Numbered from the stretch's first letter, positions 40,059 through 49,470 are shown. The stretch: DNA of 64,000 nt from Enterococcus haemoperoxidus ATCC BAA-382 (GCF_000407165.1 NZ_KE136479.1:1189464-1253463), one strand, 5' to 3'. Made by a program: numbers and translations. Notes: generated by a model not told the origin, from the letters alone.

Positions 40059-41117
40059 TTATTTTTTTGATGCTAATACATAGTTAGTCATTAATTGATA
40101 AACTTTTTCCATTTCCTCACGTGTCCCCATCGAAACGCGTAAATAATTGTTCAATCGTTCGATCTTTGGAAAATAGCGAACAAATATGTCGTGAGTTTCT
40201 AAATAATGGTATAACTCTTCAATGACCAAATCAGGATGAGTCAGTAAAACAAAGTTTGTTTTTGAGACGAGAGAACGAAATCCTGATTGTTCAATGATTT
40301 TTGTAAACCAATCTCTAGTTGCACAAATATCTTTCGTTATTTCTTCATAATATTTTTTATCCTCAACGGCAGCAACAGCTAAATTTTCTGCTAACATATC
40401 AACTGAATAAGGATTAAAAGAAGACTTGATACTTTCCGCAATTTGAATATACTTTGGATTACCAATAGCATAACCAACGCGTAAACCCGCTAAAGAGCTT
40501 GATTTTGAAAAGGTTCTAATAATGATTAGATTTGGGTATTTATCTAAAAGTTTAATAGCCGATTGACCAGCAAAATCAATGTAGGCTTCATCGATGATCA
40601 CAATAACTTCTTGATTTTCTTTCAATAAATGCTCGATTTCTACAAGTGGTTTGAATAAACCTGTTGGTGCATTTGGATTAGCAATGATTATCCCACCATT
40701 TGGCGGGTTATAATTTTTTACAGCTATTTCAAAGTGACTGTTTAAGGCCAACTCTTTAAATGGGATCTGAAAAAGATCAGCCCAAACTTTATAAAAACCA
40801 TAAGTGATATCCGGAAATAAAATAGGATCTGAACTATTGAAAAAAGCAAGGAAACAAAAAGCTAACACTTCATCCGATCCATTGCCAATCAAAAAATGTT
40901 CAGGAGATAATCCGTGCTTTATCCCCAATGCTTTTTTTAAAGAAAAATTATCAATAGAGCTATATCTTTTTAAATGTTCAGCATCGAAATTTCTCAGTAC
41001 CTCAGTGACTTTTGGAGAAGGTGGATAAGGGTTCTCATTTGTGTTTAATTTGATCATATCTGAATAATTAGGTTGTTCTCCTGGAACATAAGGAGTGATT
41101 TTTCTAATGCCTTTCAT
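40059..41117 (-). CDS. hisC: HisC-like histidinol-phosphate/aromatic aminotransferase
   Basis: 352-aa fold-type I PLP aminotransferase. The N-terminal IKLNTNENPYPPSP (about 22-35), FLIGNGSDEVLAF (near 75-87), NPNAPTG (near 147-153) and the PLP-lysine motif RTFSKSSSLAGLRVGY (near 205-220) fit HisC. The ATG at 41117 follows AAAGGAGAG; an in-frame ATG at 41135 overlaps that site. No other his genes are near. Stand-alone HisC proteins often transaminate aromatic amino acids (as in Bacillus), so this may serve tyrosine or phenylalanine synthesis rather than histidine. Confidence 0.85.
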   Translation of the reverse strand: MKGIRKITPYVPGEQPNYSDMIKLNTNENPYPPSPKVTEVLRNFDAEHLKRYSSIDNFSLKKALGIKHGLSPEHFLIGNGSDEVLAFCFLAFFNSSDPILFPDITYGFYKVWADLFQIPFKELALNSHFEIAVKNYNPPNGGIIIANPNAPTGLFKPLVEIEHLLKENQEVIVIIDEAYIDFAGQSAIKLLDKYPNLIIIRTFSKSSSLAGLRVGYAIGNPKYIQIAESIKSSFNPYSVDMLAENLAVAAVEDKKYYEEITKDICATRDWFTKIIEQSGFRSLVSKTNFVLLTHPDLVIEELYHYLETHDIFVRYFPKIERLNNYLRVSMGTREEMEKVYQLMTNYVLASKK

Positions 41118-41354
41118 GTCGTTCTCTCCTTTCATTTCTTATAACTATAAAGAAGCAAAGAAGGTTTCGCAAGATAAATATGTGGATTTGGAAAGAAAAT
41201 ACGTATTTTTGAAATACAAATTTCATTTTAGGCTAAATTATGCTATTATAATTCCATCAAGAAAAAATGACTACAACTTTTTTGTTTTGATCATGCGTGA
41301 CGGTTTAAGGCTAATTGTCAATGGTCGGGGGAATAAGTAAGAGGAGATGGTTTG

Positions 41355-42524
41355 ATGGATTTAACGAAAAGATTTAATAAACAAGTATATAAAATCGCCG
41401 TTTCGACGATTCGCCAATTTGACGAACAAGTAAGTGATATTGAAGACATTATAAAATTGACGTTGGGAGAGCCAGATTTTAATACTCCTGAGCATGTAAA
41501 AACAGCAGCACATGATGCAATCGAAAATAATTTTTCGCATTATTCAGGTATGTCAGGGTTGATGGATGTTCGTGAAGCAGCCACTTTTTTTATGAAAGAA
41601 AAATATGGGGTCATTTATCAACCAGCATCTGAAGTTTTAGTAACAGTGGGAGCAACTGAGGCGATTTCTGCAAGTTTACTTTCTATTTTAGAACCTGGCG
41701 ATAAAGTTTTGATGCCAGCTCCAATCTATCCGGGCTATGAACCAGTGATTACGTTGGCTCAAGCAGAACCAATCTATATTGATACTACATCAAATGATTT
41801 TGTATTGACACCTGAAATGATTGAGCTTGCGATGTCAGAACATGGCGATCAGGTTAAAGCAATTATTCTAAATTACCCAAGCAATCCAACTGGTGTAACG
41901 TATAATCGTGAAGAAGTCAAAGCGATTGCAGATGTATTGAAAAACTATTCAATCTTCGTGATCAGTGATGAAATCTACAGTGAATTAACCTATGAAGACC
42001 AGCATGTATCCATCGCAGAATTTATTCCAGAACAAACTATTTTGATCAATGGTCTATCAAAATCACATGCGATGACGGGCTGGCGGATTGGATTTATCTT
42101 TGGACCAGAGAATTTGATTGCTGAAATCATCAAAGTTCATCAATATTTAGTCACAGCGGCTTCTACAATATCTCAAAAAGCAGCAGTTAGAGCGTTGGTT
42201 GAAGGAATGAATGATGCAGCAGTAATGAAAGAAGAATACCGAGAACGCCGAGATTTTGTTTATGAGCAAATGACTGCATTTGGGTTTGAAGTAGCCAGAC
42301 CGAATGGTGCCTTTTATATTTTTGCGAAAATTCCTGCAGGATACCAACAAGATTCTATGAAATTCTGTGTAGATTTAGCTAAGCAAGAAGCAGTAGCGAT
42401 CATTCCAGGAGTTGCTTTCGGTAAAGAAGCAGAAGGCTATGTAAGAATCAGCTATGCGGCAGACTTAGCGACATTAAAAGAAGCAATGAAACGAATCGGA
42501 TATTATATCAAAACGAACAGTTAA
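41355..42524 (+). CDS. Class I/II PLP-dependent aminotransferase
   Basis: 389-aa aminotransferase of the AspC/PatA-like group. LGEPDFNTPEHV (about 36-47), NYPSNPTG (about 174-181), ISDEIYSEL and the PLP-lysine motif NGLSKSHAMTGWRIGF (near 230-245) are intact. Related Firmicute proteins act on aromatic amino acids, aspartate or N-acetyl-diaminopimelate; specificity is not readable. GAGGAGATGG precedes the ATG at 41355. It is divergent from the HisC-like gene and monocistronic, with a terminator overlapping its stop codon. Confidence 0.88.
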   Translation: MDLTKRFNKQVYKIAVSTIRQFDEQVSDIEDIIKLTLGEPDFNTPEHVKTAAHDAIENNFSHYSGMSGLMDVREAATFFMKEKYGVIYQPASEVLVTVGATEAISASLLSILEPGDKVLMPAPIYPGYEPVITLAQAEPIYIDTTSNDFVLTPEMIELAMSEHGDQVKAIILNYPSNPTGVTYNREEVKAIADVLKNYSIFVISDEIYSELTYEDQHVSIAEFIPEQTILINGLSKSHAMTGWRIGFIFGPENLIAEIIKVHQYLVTAASTISQKAAVRALVEGMNDAAVMKEEYRERRDFVYEQMTAFGFEVARPNGAFYIFAKIPAGYQQDSMKFCVDLAKQEAVAIIPGVAFGKEAEGYVRISYAADLATLKEAMKRIGYYIKTNS

Positions 42525-42549
42525 GCGAGCAATCGTTTAACTGTTTTTT
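42516..42549 (+). terminator. Terminator of the aminotransferase gene
   Basis: AACAGTTAA pairs with TTTAACTGTT and is followed by six T. The left arm contains the stop codon. Confidence 0.85.
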
Positions 42550-42564
42550 CGTCTCAACAGAACC

Positions 42565-42628
42565 TTTACATTCCTTTACTCATTATTTACAGAACGTTGA
42601 AACAGAATTAACACACTGCTGTTAAACT
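42565..42628 (+). promoter_or_regulatory. PhoP-box array and promoter of pstS
   Basis: Five TTNANA-type hexamers occur at near-helical spacing: TTTACA 42565, TTTACT 42575, TTTACA 42586, TTGAAA 42597 and TTAACA 42608. A -10-like TAAACT lies at 42623. In Bacillus, PhoP binds TT(A/T/C)ACA repeats every 11 bases upstream of pst. The next genes in the window are phoPR, so autologous control is likely. Confidence 0.75.
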
Positions 42629-42661
42629 AAGCTTGTAACTAATTGAAAAGGACGTGTAAAA

Positions 42662-43570
42662 ATGAAGAAACGTTTATTATCAGCAATTGTGTTAAGTGTA
42701 GGACTTTTAATCGCAGGGTGCGGCAATCAAGGGGCTGCAACTGGTGACAGTAGTAATAAATCTAACGATAGCGGAAGTACAAGTAATCAACCTGTTAAAA
42801 TCGTAGCAGTTGGTTCAACCGCTTTACAACCATTAGTAGATGCAGCGAAAGATCAATTTGTTTCTGAACATGCTAATTACACAATTTCAGTTCAGGGCGG
42901 AGGTAGTGGAACTGGACTTTCTCAAGTCGCTGATGGTGCTGTGACAATTGGAAATTCTGACGTTTTTGCCGAAGAAAAATCTGGTGTAGATGCGTCAAAA
43001 CTTGTTGATCATCGTGTTGCCGTTGTGGGAATGGGTCCTGTGGTCAATAAAGAAGTTGGCGTTAAAAACATTAGCAAACAAGAATTGATTGATATTTTTT
43101 CAGGAAAAATTAAAAACTGGAAAGACCTAGGCGGAAAAGATCAAGAAATCGCAGTAATCAATCGTCCAAGTGGAAGCGGAACGCGAGCAACTTTTGAAAA
43201 ATGGGGACTAGATGGCGCTAAAGCTGTCCAATCTCAAGAACAAGACTCATCAGGAACTGTTCGTCAAATTGTGTCCCAAACACCTGGAGCAATCAGTTAT
43301 CTTGCTTTTTCTTACATGGATGAATCAACAGATGCACTAAGTATTGATGATGTAAAACCTACAGAAGAGAATGTTGCAGATAATTCTTGGAAAATTTGGT
43401 CTTATGAACATATGTATACAAAAGGTCAACCGGATGATGATGTAAAAGCGTTTTTAGATTTTATGCTGACAGATGATGTTCAAGACGGTGTAGTCAAAGA
43501 ATTAGGCTATTTACCAATCACAGCAATGAAAGTTGAAAGAGACGTAACAGGTACCATCACTAAAAAATAA
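42662..43570 (+). CDS. pstS: Phosphate ABC transporter substrate-binding lipoprotein
   Basis: 302-aa lipoprotein. The signal peptide ends in the lipobox LLIAGC (Cys near residue 20), followed by a Ser/Asn-rich linker and the PBP fold. Phosphate-binding loops VGSTALQPL (about 51-59), GGGSGTGLSQV (about 79-89) and NRPSGSGTRATFEKWG (about 157-172) are typical of PstS. AAAGGACGTG precedes the ATG. No pstCAB genes follow, because the gene converges on phoR, so the membrane and ATPase parts must lie elsewhere or this is a second binding protein. A PhoP-box array precedes it. Confidence 0.93.
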   Translation: MKKRLLSAIVLSVGLLIAGCGNQGAATGDSSNKSNDSGSTSNQPVKIVAVGSTALQPLVDAAKDQFVSEHANYTISVQGGGSGTGLSQVADGAVTIGNSDVFAEEKSGVDASKLVDHRVAVVGMGPVVNKEVGVKNISKQELIDIFSGKIKNWKDLGGKDQEIAVINRPSGSGTRATFEKWGLDGAKAVQSQEQDSSGTVRQIVSQTPGAISYLAFSYMDESTDALSIDDVKPTEENVADNSWKIWSYEHMYTKGQPDDDVKAFLDFMLTDDVQDGVVKELGYLPITAMKVERDVTGTITKK

Positions 43571-43587
43571 GTTCTTTCCCCCTAAAG

Positions 43588-43632
43588 AATCAAAAGGAGG
43601 CTGGATGTGAAAACATCCGCCTCTTTTTGATT
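43588..43632. terminator. Bidirectional terminator between pstS and phoR
   Basis: A roughly 20-bp stem (AATCAAAAGGAGG-CTGGATGT with its complement) with a GAAA tetraloop and A/T runs on both sides, between converging genes. Confidence 0.92.
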
Positions 43633-45392
43633 TAATCATTTTTTGGTAATTTTACTACAAACGTTGAACCAAGGCCTAAATGACTGTCGATCGTGACTGT
43701 TCCACCTAATAATTCAGTATAATTATGCACAATCGATAAACCTAAACCAGTTCCACCAGAATGCCGGCTTCTTGCTTTATCTACTCGGTAAAAGCGCTCA
43801 AAAATTCTTTCTTGGTCTTCTAAACTAATCCCGATGCCCAAATCTTTCACTGTGAAAAAGAATGTATCAGAGAATCCAAAATCAATGGTGATCGTTCCGT
43901 CAGATTGAGAATATTGAATTGCATTTTCAATCAAATTTTTAACGATCGGATAGAAAAGTTCATACTTTGTTGTGTAGGTTATTGATTCATCCCCAAGAAT
44001 TTCGATTGTTAGATGTTTTTCTTTGGTTGCTTTACGATAAGAACGCAGAATTTCTTGTGTGAAAGGAAGCATGGCAACTTCTTGGTCATCATACGAAATG
44101 TTTTTTCCATCACGAGAAAGCTGTAAAATTTCCTGAATCAGTTGTTGTAAGCGCAAAGCATCTTTTTGCATGATCTCCAAAAATTGTGATAAGGTTTCAG
44201 GGTCATCTTTAGCACCGTCTAATAAGGTTTCGGTAAAGCCCAGTAAAGAAGTGACGGGTGTTTTTAACTCGTGTGAAACATTACTAACAAAGTCTTTTTG
44301 AATTTTTTCTAATTGCCTAACACGGGTTAAATCATAAGCAATTCCCAAAACTTGGTAATCATTTCCATCTTCTTCTATATAACGTAAAGACATATCTAAA
44401 ATCGTTTCATTCAATGAGTCAGTTAGTTTTATTTCTTGATGTACCGAACTTTTTTCTGTGATAACTTGATGAATCAAATGGATCAGGGCAGGCTCTTTGA
44501 TCACTTCAAAATAATCTTTACCGGCATCATTTTTCTCAATCATTAAAATTTCAGTCATCTTAGGATTGATCAATTGAACCTTTCCATCAACATCAATAAT
44601 AAAAACACCAATCATCAGTTCATCCAGTAAGGCGTGAAATTGTTCATCAGTGGATGTGTAAGCCAAATATGTTTGGCTCATTTGTTGACTCAAGAGATTG
44701 ACCGTTTGATATAATTCATTCCATTCTGGTGAATCTTGGATGATCGATCGCGCTTCATCTGGATATTTCACAATTTTTTTCAACACGGGTAAAACTGTCA
44801 CCAAAGGTTCATTTTTCTGATGAAGTAATAAAAAGACGAAAGCCGTAATAATCAAAAATAAAATGCCTAAAGTAAACAGAATATAGCGCCTAAATGATCG
44901 GATACTATTAGAAAATTGTGTCGTTTCTTCTGACATTCGAATAATACCGATTAATTCACCATTTTTATCGACAGGCAATGCTAAGTAAAGTAATTCTTCT
45001 TTTAAAGTCGCACTTTTTCTCAAGGCAGAGCCGAAATCAGCACCAGAAAGAATTGCCTTAACTTCAGGACGATTACGTCTTGATTCATGCAGTGATGAAT
45101 CAAGACTGTCGTAAAAAATATCCCCTTTGGCGTTCATCAATGTCAAACGCTCATTTTTATCAGTTGAATAATGTTCAATAAGCTTCTCTTCTTGATCTGA
45201 AAAATGTTGCGTTAAAAACAAATCAGGAGAGAGCTGGTCGAGAATCAATGTCCCTTTTTTTTGTAAGTACTCTTCCTGTTGGGACAATAATTCCTTTTTA
45301 AAAAAATAGTTTGTTAAAAAAATACTACCTACAAATAAAGCAAGCATCATAATTCCAACTACCCAATATTCAATACGTTGGCGTTTTTTCAT
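43632..45392 (-). CDS. phoR: Phosphate-type sensor histidine kinase PhoR
   Basis: 586-aa kinase. TM1 (about 11-31), an extracellular Cache-like sensor (about 32-165), TM2 (about 168-190), a HAMP-like linker, a PAS domain (about 245-350), HisKA with NVSHELKTPVT (His near 373), and an ATPase domain with ENAIQY, DLGIGI and GTGLGLSIV. This layout is that of Bacillus/enterococcal PhoR. The start overlaps the phoP stop (ATGA). It probably responds to phosphate status, directly or through the Pst system, and phosphorylates PhoP. The identity rests on architecture and on the adjacent pstS with PhoP boxes. Confidence 0.88.
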   Translation of the reverse strand: MKKRQRIEYWVVGIMMLALFVGSIFLTNYFFKKELLSQQEEYLQKKGTLILDQLSPDLFLTQHFSDQEEKLIEHYSTDKNERLTLMNAKGDIFYDSLDSSLHESRRNRPEVKAILSGADFGSALRKSATLKEELLYLALPVDKNGELIGIIRMSEETTQFSNSIRSFRRYILFTLGILFLIITAFVFLLLHQKNEPLVTVLPVLKKIVKYPDEARSIIQDSPEWNELYQTVNLLSQQMSQTYLAYTSTDEQFHALLDELMIGVFIIDVDGKVQLINPKMTEILMIEKNDAGKDYFEVIKEPALIHLIHQVITEKSSVHQEIKLTDSLNETILDMSLRYIEEDGNDYQVLGIAYDLTRVRQLEKIQKDFVSNVSHELKTPVTSLLGFTETLLDGAKDDPETLSQFLEIMQKDALRLQQLIQEILQLSRDGKNISYDDQEVAMLPFTQEILRSYRKATKEKHLTIEILGDESITYTTKYELFYPIVKNLIENAIQYSQSDGTITIDFGFSDTFFFTVKDLGIGISLEDQERIFERFYRVDKARSRHSGGTGLGLSIVHNYTELLGGTVTIDSHLGLGSTFVVKLPKND

Positions 45393-46102
45393 TTTTTAGG
45401 CTCCTGAAAACGATAGCCAAACCCTCTAACTGTGACTAAGTAGGCAGGTCGCTTTGGATCAATTTCGATTTTATCTCTTAAATGACTGACATGGACGTCA
45501 ACAATACGGCTTTGACCTGCAAAATCATAGTTCCAAATTCGATCTAACAAAGTATCTCGATCAATCACGCGATCTTTGCGTTTGATAAAGTAGACGAGTA
45601 ATTCAAATTCTTTTGGCGTTAACTCAATTTTTTCGCCACGAACGCTCACTTCATAGTTTTGTTCATCAACGCTGATTTCACCTAATACCAAAGGTGCTTT
45701 AGCCGTCTCGCTAAACTCTTCTGATTTAGCTGACGTAGGTTTCAGACGTCGGAAGATCGCTTTCATTCTGGCTAAAACTTCTCTAGGACTAAAGGGTTTT
45801 GTTAAATAGTCGTCAGCACCGATTTCTAACCCGATGATTTTATCGACTTGATCATCTTTAGCGGTCAGTATCAAAATAGGGGTGTCAACTTTTTCCCTAC
45901 GTAGTGATTTTGTGATTTCTAAGCCATCCATGTTCGGCAACATAACATCTAGAATGATAAAATCAAATTGATTAGACAGGGCTAACTCATAACCGACTGC
46001 ACCATCTTCCGCCGATATTACTTCATAGCCGTCTTTTTCTAAGTTAAATGTCAACAACGTTACAATCGACGGTTCGTCGTCAACAACTAGTACTTTCTTC
46101 AT
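45389..46102 (-). CDS. phoP: PhoP response regulator
   Basis: 237-aa OmpR-family regulator. The receiver has VVDDEPS (about 6-12), the phosphoacceptor Asp in IILDVMLPNMDG (about 50-61) and YLTKPFSPRE (about 98-107). The winged helix (about 135-235) ends in VRGFGYRF. It is the first gene of the phoPR operon on the minus strand and is coupled to phoR by a four-base overlap. The likely target is the box array before pstS at 42565-42613. Confidence 0.9.
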   Translation of the reverse strand: MKKVLVVDDEPSIVTLLTFNLEKDGYEVISAEDGAVGYELALSNQFDFIILDVMLPNMDGLEITKSLRREKVDTPILILTAKDDQVDKIIGLEIGADDYLTKPFSPREVLARMKAIFRRLKPTSAKSEEFSETAKAPLVLGEISVDEQNYEVSVRGEKIELTPKEFELLVYFIKRKDRVIDRDTLLDRIWNYDFAGQSRIVDVHVSHLRDKIEIDPKRPAYLVTVRGFGYRFQEPKK

Positions 46103-46247
46103 CTATTTGGCTCCTTTAAATACGAAATAAACACAAGGTTATTTTATCATAGATTCACAGCTATCAAAAACTTTATGGAATGTTTCTAAAACTACTTTCA
46201 AAGCCAAAGAAATGGTATAATAAAAAAGATTGAAATGAGGGAAGCCA

Positions 46248-46715
46248 ATGATTGGAATTAGCGCATGTCTTGGTGGGGTTTGCTGTCGCTATGATGGCCA
46301 AGCAAAAGAAATCACTGCCTTAAAAAAATTAGTAGAGAATGGCCAAGCAATGCTTGTCTGTCCAGAAGTCTTAGGTGGCTTACCAATTCCTCGAGAACCT
46401 GCTGAAATTAGCGGTGGAGACGGATTTGACGTTTGGAATGGTGATGCAAAAGTACTTACGAAAACTGGGGAAGACATGACCACTCTATTCAAACAAGGGG
46501 CAATCATAGCTTATCAAAAACTAGTTGAACAAAATATCACATCGATTATTTTAAAAGAAAATAGTCCGTCTTGCGGAAGTAAAAGTATTTACGATGGTAC
46601 ATTTTCTGGCAATCATCGAAATGGCGCAGGGGTTGCAACGGCTTATTTTATTTCCAGAGGTCTTGAGGTCGTTTCGGAAAATGATTGGCAAACAGTGGTC
46701 GATCATGAAAAGTAG
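46248..46715 (+). CDS. DUF523 family protein
   Basis: 155-aa protein of the DUF523 family. Conserved cysteines are visible in ISACLGGVCCRYDG (about 4-17), a CPEVLGGLPIPREPAEI stretch (about 38-54) and KENSPSCGSKSIYDG (about 103-117). The conserved cysteines suggest metal or thiol chemistry, and related domains are fused to YbgA in other bacteria. Function not established. TGAGGGAAG precedes the ATG. It is monocistronic and sits between phoP and the ylxM-ffh unit. Confidence 0.85.
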   Translation: MIGISACLGGVCCRYDGQAKEITALKKLVENGQAMLVCPEVLGGLPIPREPAEISGGDGFDVWNGDAKVLTKTGEDMTTLFKQGAIIAYQKLVEQNITSIILKENSPSCGSKSIYDGTFSGNHRNGAGVATAYFISRGLEVVSENDWQTVVDHEK

Positions 46716-46894
46716 AGATGTCAAAAAATAATCGAAGAATATTTTTCTGAAAAGGATTTTTGTACTAACTCTGCAAAGTTATTATGATCAATTGATCAAA
46801 TCTTTAAAAAAATCCTCGAAAATCAAATAAGAACTATTGACTAATCGCTCTGAAATCGGTAACCTAAAAGGGATTGAAGATAGGAGTAACAACT

Positions 46895-47233
46895 ATGGAA
46901 ATTGAAAAAACCAATCGAATGAATGCGTTGTTTGAATTTTATTCTACTTTGTTGACAGAAAAACAAATGAATTATATGGAGATGTACTATGCGGATGATT
47001 TCTCATTAGGCGAGATTGCTGAAGAATACGATATCAGCCGCCAAGCAGTTTATGACAACATCAAACGGACTGAGAAGATCCTAGAAGAATATGAAAAAAA
47101 ACTTCATCTATTTTCTGATTATATCGTCCGTGGAGAGTTACTAGAAACACTTAAAAGCTACGTGAACGAAACCTATCCGAAAGATACAACAATCATACAG
47201 TATATAGAACAAATACAAGAAGTAGAGGAATGA
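46895..47233 (+). CDS. ylxM: YlxM family helix-turn-helix protein (UPF0122), SRP-associated
   Basis: 112-aa helical DNA-binding-like protein with [19 protein letters not shown] (about 19-37), then [17 protein letters not shown], a sigma-70 region 4-like helix-turn-helix. It is nearly always directly upstream of ffh, as here (4 bases), and in Streptococcus stimulates the SRP GTPase. The ATG at 46895 follows AGGAGT by 7 bases; a TTG at 46874 is unsupported. It is co-transcribed with ffh. Confidence 0.9.
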   Translation: MEIEKTNRMNALFEFYSTLLTEKQMNYMEMYYADDFSLGEIAEEYDISRQAVYDNIKRTEKILEEYEKKLHLFSDYIVRGELLETLKSYVNETYPKDTTIIQYIEQIQEVEE

Positions 47234-47237
47234 GATT

Positions 47238-48656
47238 ATGGCTTTTGAAAGTTTAACAGATCGCCTACAACAGGCAATGAGCAAATTACGTCGTAAAGGG
47301 AAAGTATCTGAAGCTGACGTAAAAGAAATGATGAGAGAGATTCGCTTGGCGTTATTAGAAGCCGACGTAAATTTACAAGTTGTTAAAGATTTTACAAAAC
47401 GAGTTCGTGACCGTGCAGTTGGTGTAGAAGTTCTTGAAAGCTTATCACCAGCTCAACAAATCGTTAAAATCGTTGATGAAGAATTAACAGCAACATTAGG
47501 GTCAGAAACAGTTGGCCTAAATAAGTCTGAACGCATTCCAACCGTGATCATGATGGTTGGTTTACAAGGAGCAGGTAAAACAACCTTTGGCGGTAAATTA
47601 GCGAATCATTTGATCAAGACAGAAAATGCACGTCCATTGATGATTGCAGCCGATGTTTATCGACCAGCAGCGATTGACCAGTTGAAAGTTTTAGGCCAAC
47701 AATTGGATGTACCAGTTTTCGATATGGGGACTGAGACAAGTCCTGTAGAAATCGTACGTCAAGGGATGGAATTGGCTAAAGAAAAGAAAAATGATTACGT
47801 CCTAATCGATACTGCAGGTCGTCTGCATATTGATGAGACGTTGATGGATGAGCTAAAACAAATCAAAGATATCGCTCAACCCGATGATATCTTGCTTGTC
47901 GTTGATGCAATGACCGGTCAAGATGCAGTTAATGTTGCTGAAAGTTTCAATCAGCAATTAGGAATCACTGGTGTGGTTATCACCAAACTCGATGGAGACA
48001 CTCGAGGTGGTGCGGCACTTTCTATTCGTTCCGTTACAGGCGCACCAATCAAATTCATCGGTTCAGGTGAAAAACTTACTGACTTAGAAATTTTCCATCC
48101 AGATCGTATGTCTAGCCGTATTTTAGGTATGGGCGATATGTTAACATTGATTGAAAAAGCCCAACAAGATTATGATGAGAAAAAAGCTGAAGAACTTGCA
48201 GTAAAAATGAAAGAAAACAGCTTTGATTTTAATGACTTTATTGAGCAATTAGATCAAGTAATGGGTATGGGACCAATTGAAGACTTGTTAAAAATGATTC
48301 CAGGAATGAACAATATGCCTGGCTTAGAAAATGTCAAAGTTGATCCGAAAGATGTGGCACGTAAAAAAGCAATGGTGCTTTCTATGACACCCGCTGAACG
48401 CGAAAATCCAGACTTATTAAATCCAAGCCGTCGCCGTAGAATTGCTGCAGGTTCAGGTAATAATGTAGTTGAAGTCAATCGGATGATCAAACAATTTAAA
48501 GAATCCAAAAAAATGATGCAGCAAATGTCCAAAGGAAATATGGATATTCCTGGTATGGATCAAATGCTTGGTGGAGGCATCAAAGGTAAACTAGGAAAAA
48601 TGGCCATGAATCGCATGGTGAAGAAAAACAAGAAAAAGAAAAAAAAGAAAAAGTAA
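47238..48656 (+). CDS. ffh: Signal recognition particle GTPase Ffh
   Basis: 472-aa SRP54. The N domain (about 1-85), the G domain with P-loop GLQGAGKTTFGGK (about 107-119), DTAGR, TKLDGD and GSGEK, and the methionine-rich M domain (about 325-455, GMGPIEDLLKMIPGM and MMQQMSKGN) are all present. The C-terminus is an unusual run of about ten lysines after NRMVKKN, encoded by an A-rich stretch. It binds 4.5S/6S-type SRP RNA and signal peptides and docks on FtsY. Operon with ylxM. Confidence 0.97.
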   Translation: MAFESLTDRLQQAMSKLRRKGKVSEADVKEMMREIRLALLEADVNLQVVKDFTKRVRDRAVGVEVLESLSPAQQIVKIVDEELTATLGSETVGLNKSERIPTVIMMVGLQGAGKTTFGGKLANHLIKTENARPLMIAADVYRPAAIDQLKVLGQQLDVPVFDMGTETSPVEIVRQGMELAKEKKNDYVLIDTAGRLHIDETLMDELKQIKDIAQPDDILLVVDAMTGQDAVNVAESFNQQLGITGVVITKLDGDTRGGAALSIRSVTGAPIKFIGSGEKLTDLEIFHPDRMSSRILGMGDMLTLIEKAQQDYDEKKAEELAVKMKENSFDFNDFIEQLDQVMGMGPIEDLLKMIPGMNNMPGLENVKVDPKDVARKKAMVLSMTPAERENPDLLNPSRRRRIAAGSGNNVVEVNRMIKQFKESKKMMQQMSKGNMDIPGMDQMLGGGIKGKLGKMAMNRMVKKNKKKKKKKK

Positions 48657-48661
48657 CGTAG

Positions 48662-48709
48662 AAAAGAAAGCATACCAAAATCATAGATTCTGGTATGCTT
48701 TCTTTTTAT
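48662..48709 (+). terminator. Terminator of ylxM-ffh
   Basis: AAAAGAAAGCATACCA pairs with its complement around a 13-base loop, with a T-run, directly after ffh. It separates ffh from the accessory block. Confidence 0.88.
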
Positions 48710-48855
48710 AATTGAGATGGACCAGTAATTGTGCCATAGATCAGCAGAAGGGAATAATGGAGTAACCAATTTTATATTATAAACGTTTTCTTGAAAATTT
48801 TGCTAAAATAAAGAAAAGTTTTAAAAATAAAATTTAGCTATTGGAGGAGAAAAAG

Positions 48856-49419
48856 GTGAAACAGCGATGTTCTTGGGCGCAAGAGAATAAAAAAATGAAA
48901 CTCTATCATGATACGATTTGGGGAGTTCCAGTATATGATGATCAGCGCCTGTTTAGAAAACTAGTATTGGATATCAACCAAGCTGGCTTGAGTTGGCAAA
49001 CTATCTTGAATAAAGAGAACCACTTTGATGCCGCTTTTGATGATTTTGATATAAAAAAAGTTGCTTATTACGATGAAAGAAAAATCGAAGAACTTATGAA
49101 TAATCCAGGCATTATCCGTAATCGTAGAAAAATCGAAGCAGCAATCTATAATGCTCAAAAAGTTATTGAGATCCAAAATGAGTTTGGTTCTTTTTCCAAT
49201 TATTTATGGAGTTTTAATGCGCAACACGTTTTGAAAAATTCTTATCAAAATCAACTGGAGATACCTACAACAAATGAACTATCAGACAGAATAACCAAAG
49301 AGTTGAAAAAAAGAGGATTTAAGTTTGTAGGCAGTACGATCATCTATGCGTTTTTAGAAGCTGTTGGGATAATCAATGATCATGTAACAACATGCTTCCG
49401 ATATGACGAAATAAAGTAA
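48856..49419 (+). CDS. tag: DNA-3-methyladenine glycosylase I
   Basis: 187-aa base-excision repair enzyme that removes 3-methyladenine. The zinc-snap residues are visible: Cys near the start (RCSWAQ, about residue 4), His in KLYHDTIWG (about 18) and His/Cys in INDHVTTCFRY (near 174-180). GLSWQTILNK is the active-site helix. The GTG at 48856 is chosen because GGAGGAG lies 6 bases upstream; a TTG at 48841 is on the other side of that site. First gene of the block inserted between ffh and rpsP. Confidence 0.92.
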   Translation: MKQRCSWAQENKKMKLYHDTIWGVPVYDDQRLFRKLVLDINQAGLSWQTILNKENHFDAAFDDFDIKKVAYYDERKIEELMNNPGIIRNRRKIEAAIYNAQKVIEIQNEFGSFSNYLWSFNAQHVLKNSYQNQLEIPTTNELSDRITKELKKRGFKFVGSTIIYAFLEAVGIINDHVTTCFRYDEIK

Positions 49420-49420
49420 A

Positions 49421-49466
49421 AAATAGTCTAAACCAAAACATTATTTAAGTTTGGTTTAGACTATTT
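49421..49466. terminator. Bidirectional terminator between tag and the FMN reductase
   Basis: A 17-bp perfect stem (AAATAGTCTAAACCAAA with its complement), a 12-base loop and T-runs on both strands. Confidence 0.88.
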
Positions 49467-49470
49467 AATT

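Noticed and set aside
41136-41340. Plus-strand open frame (from about 41095) covering the gap between the two aminotransferase genes
   Set aside because: It has no ribosome binding site, an unlikely composition, and overlaps the hisC start region. It looks like the untranslated leader of 41355-42524.
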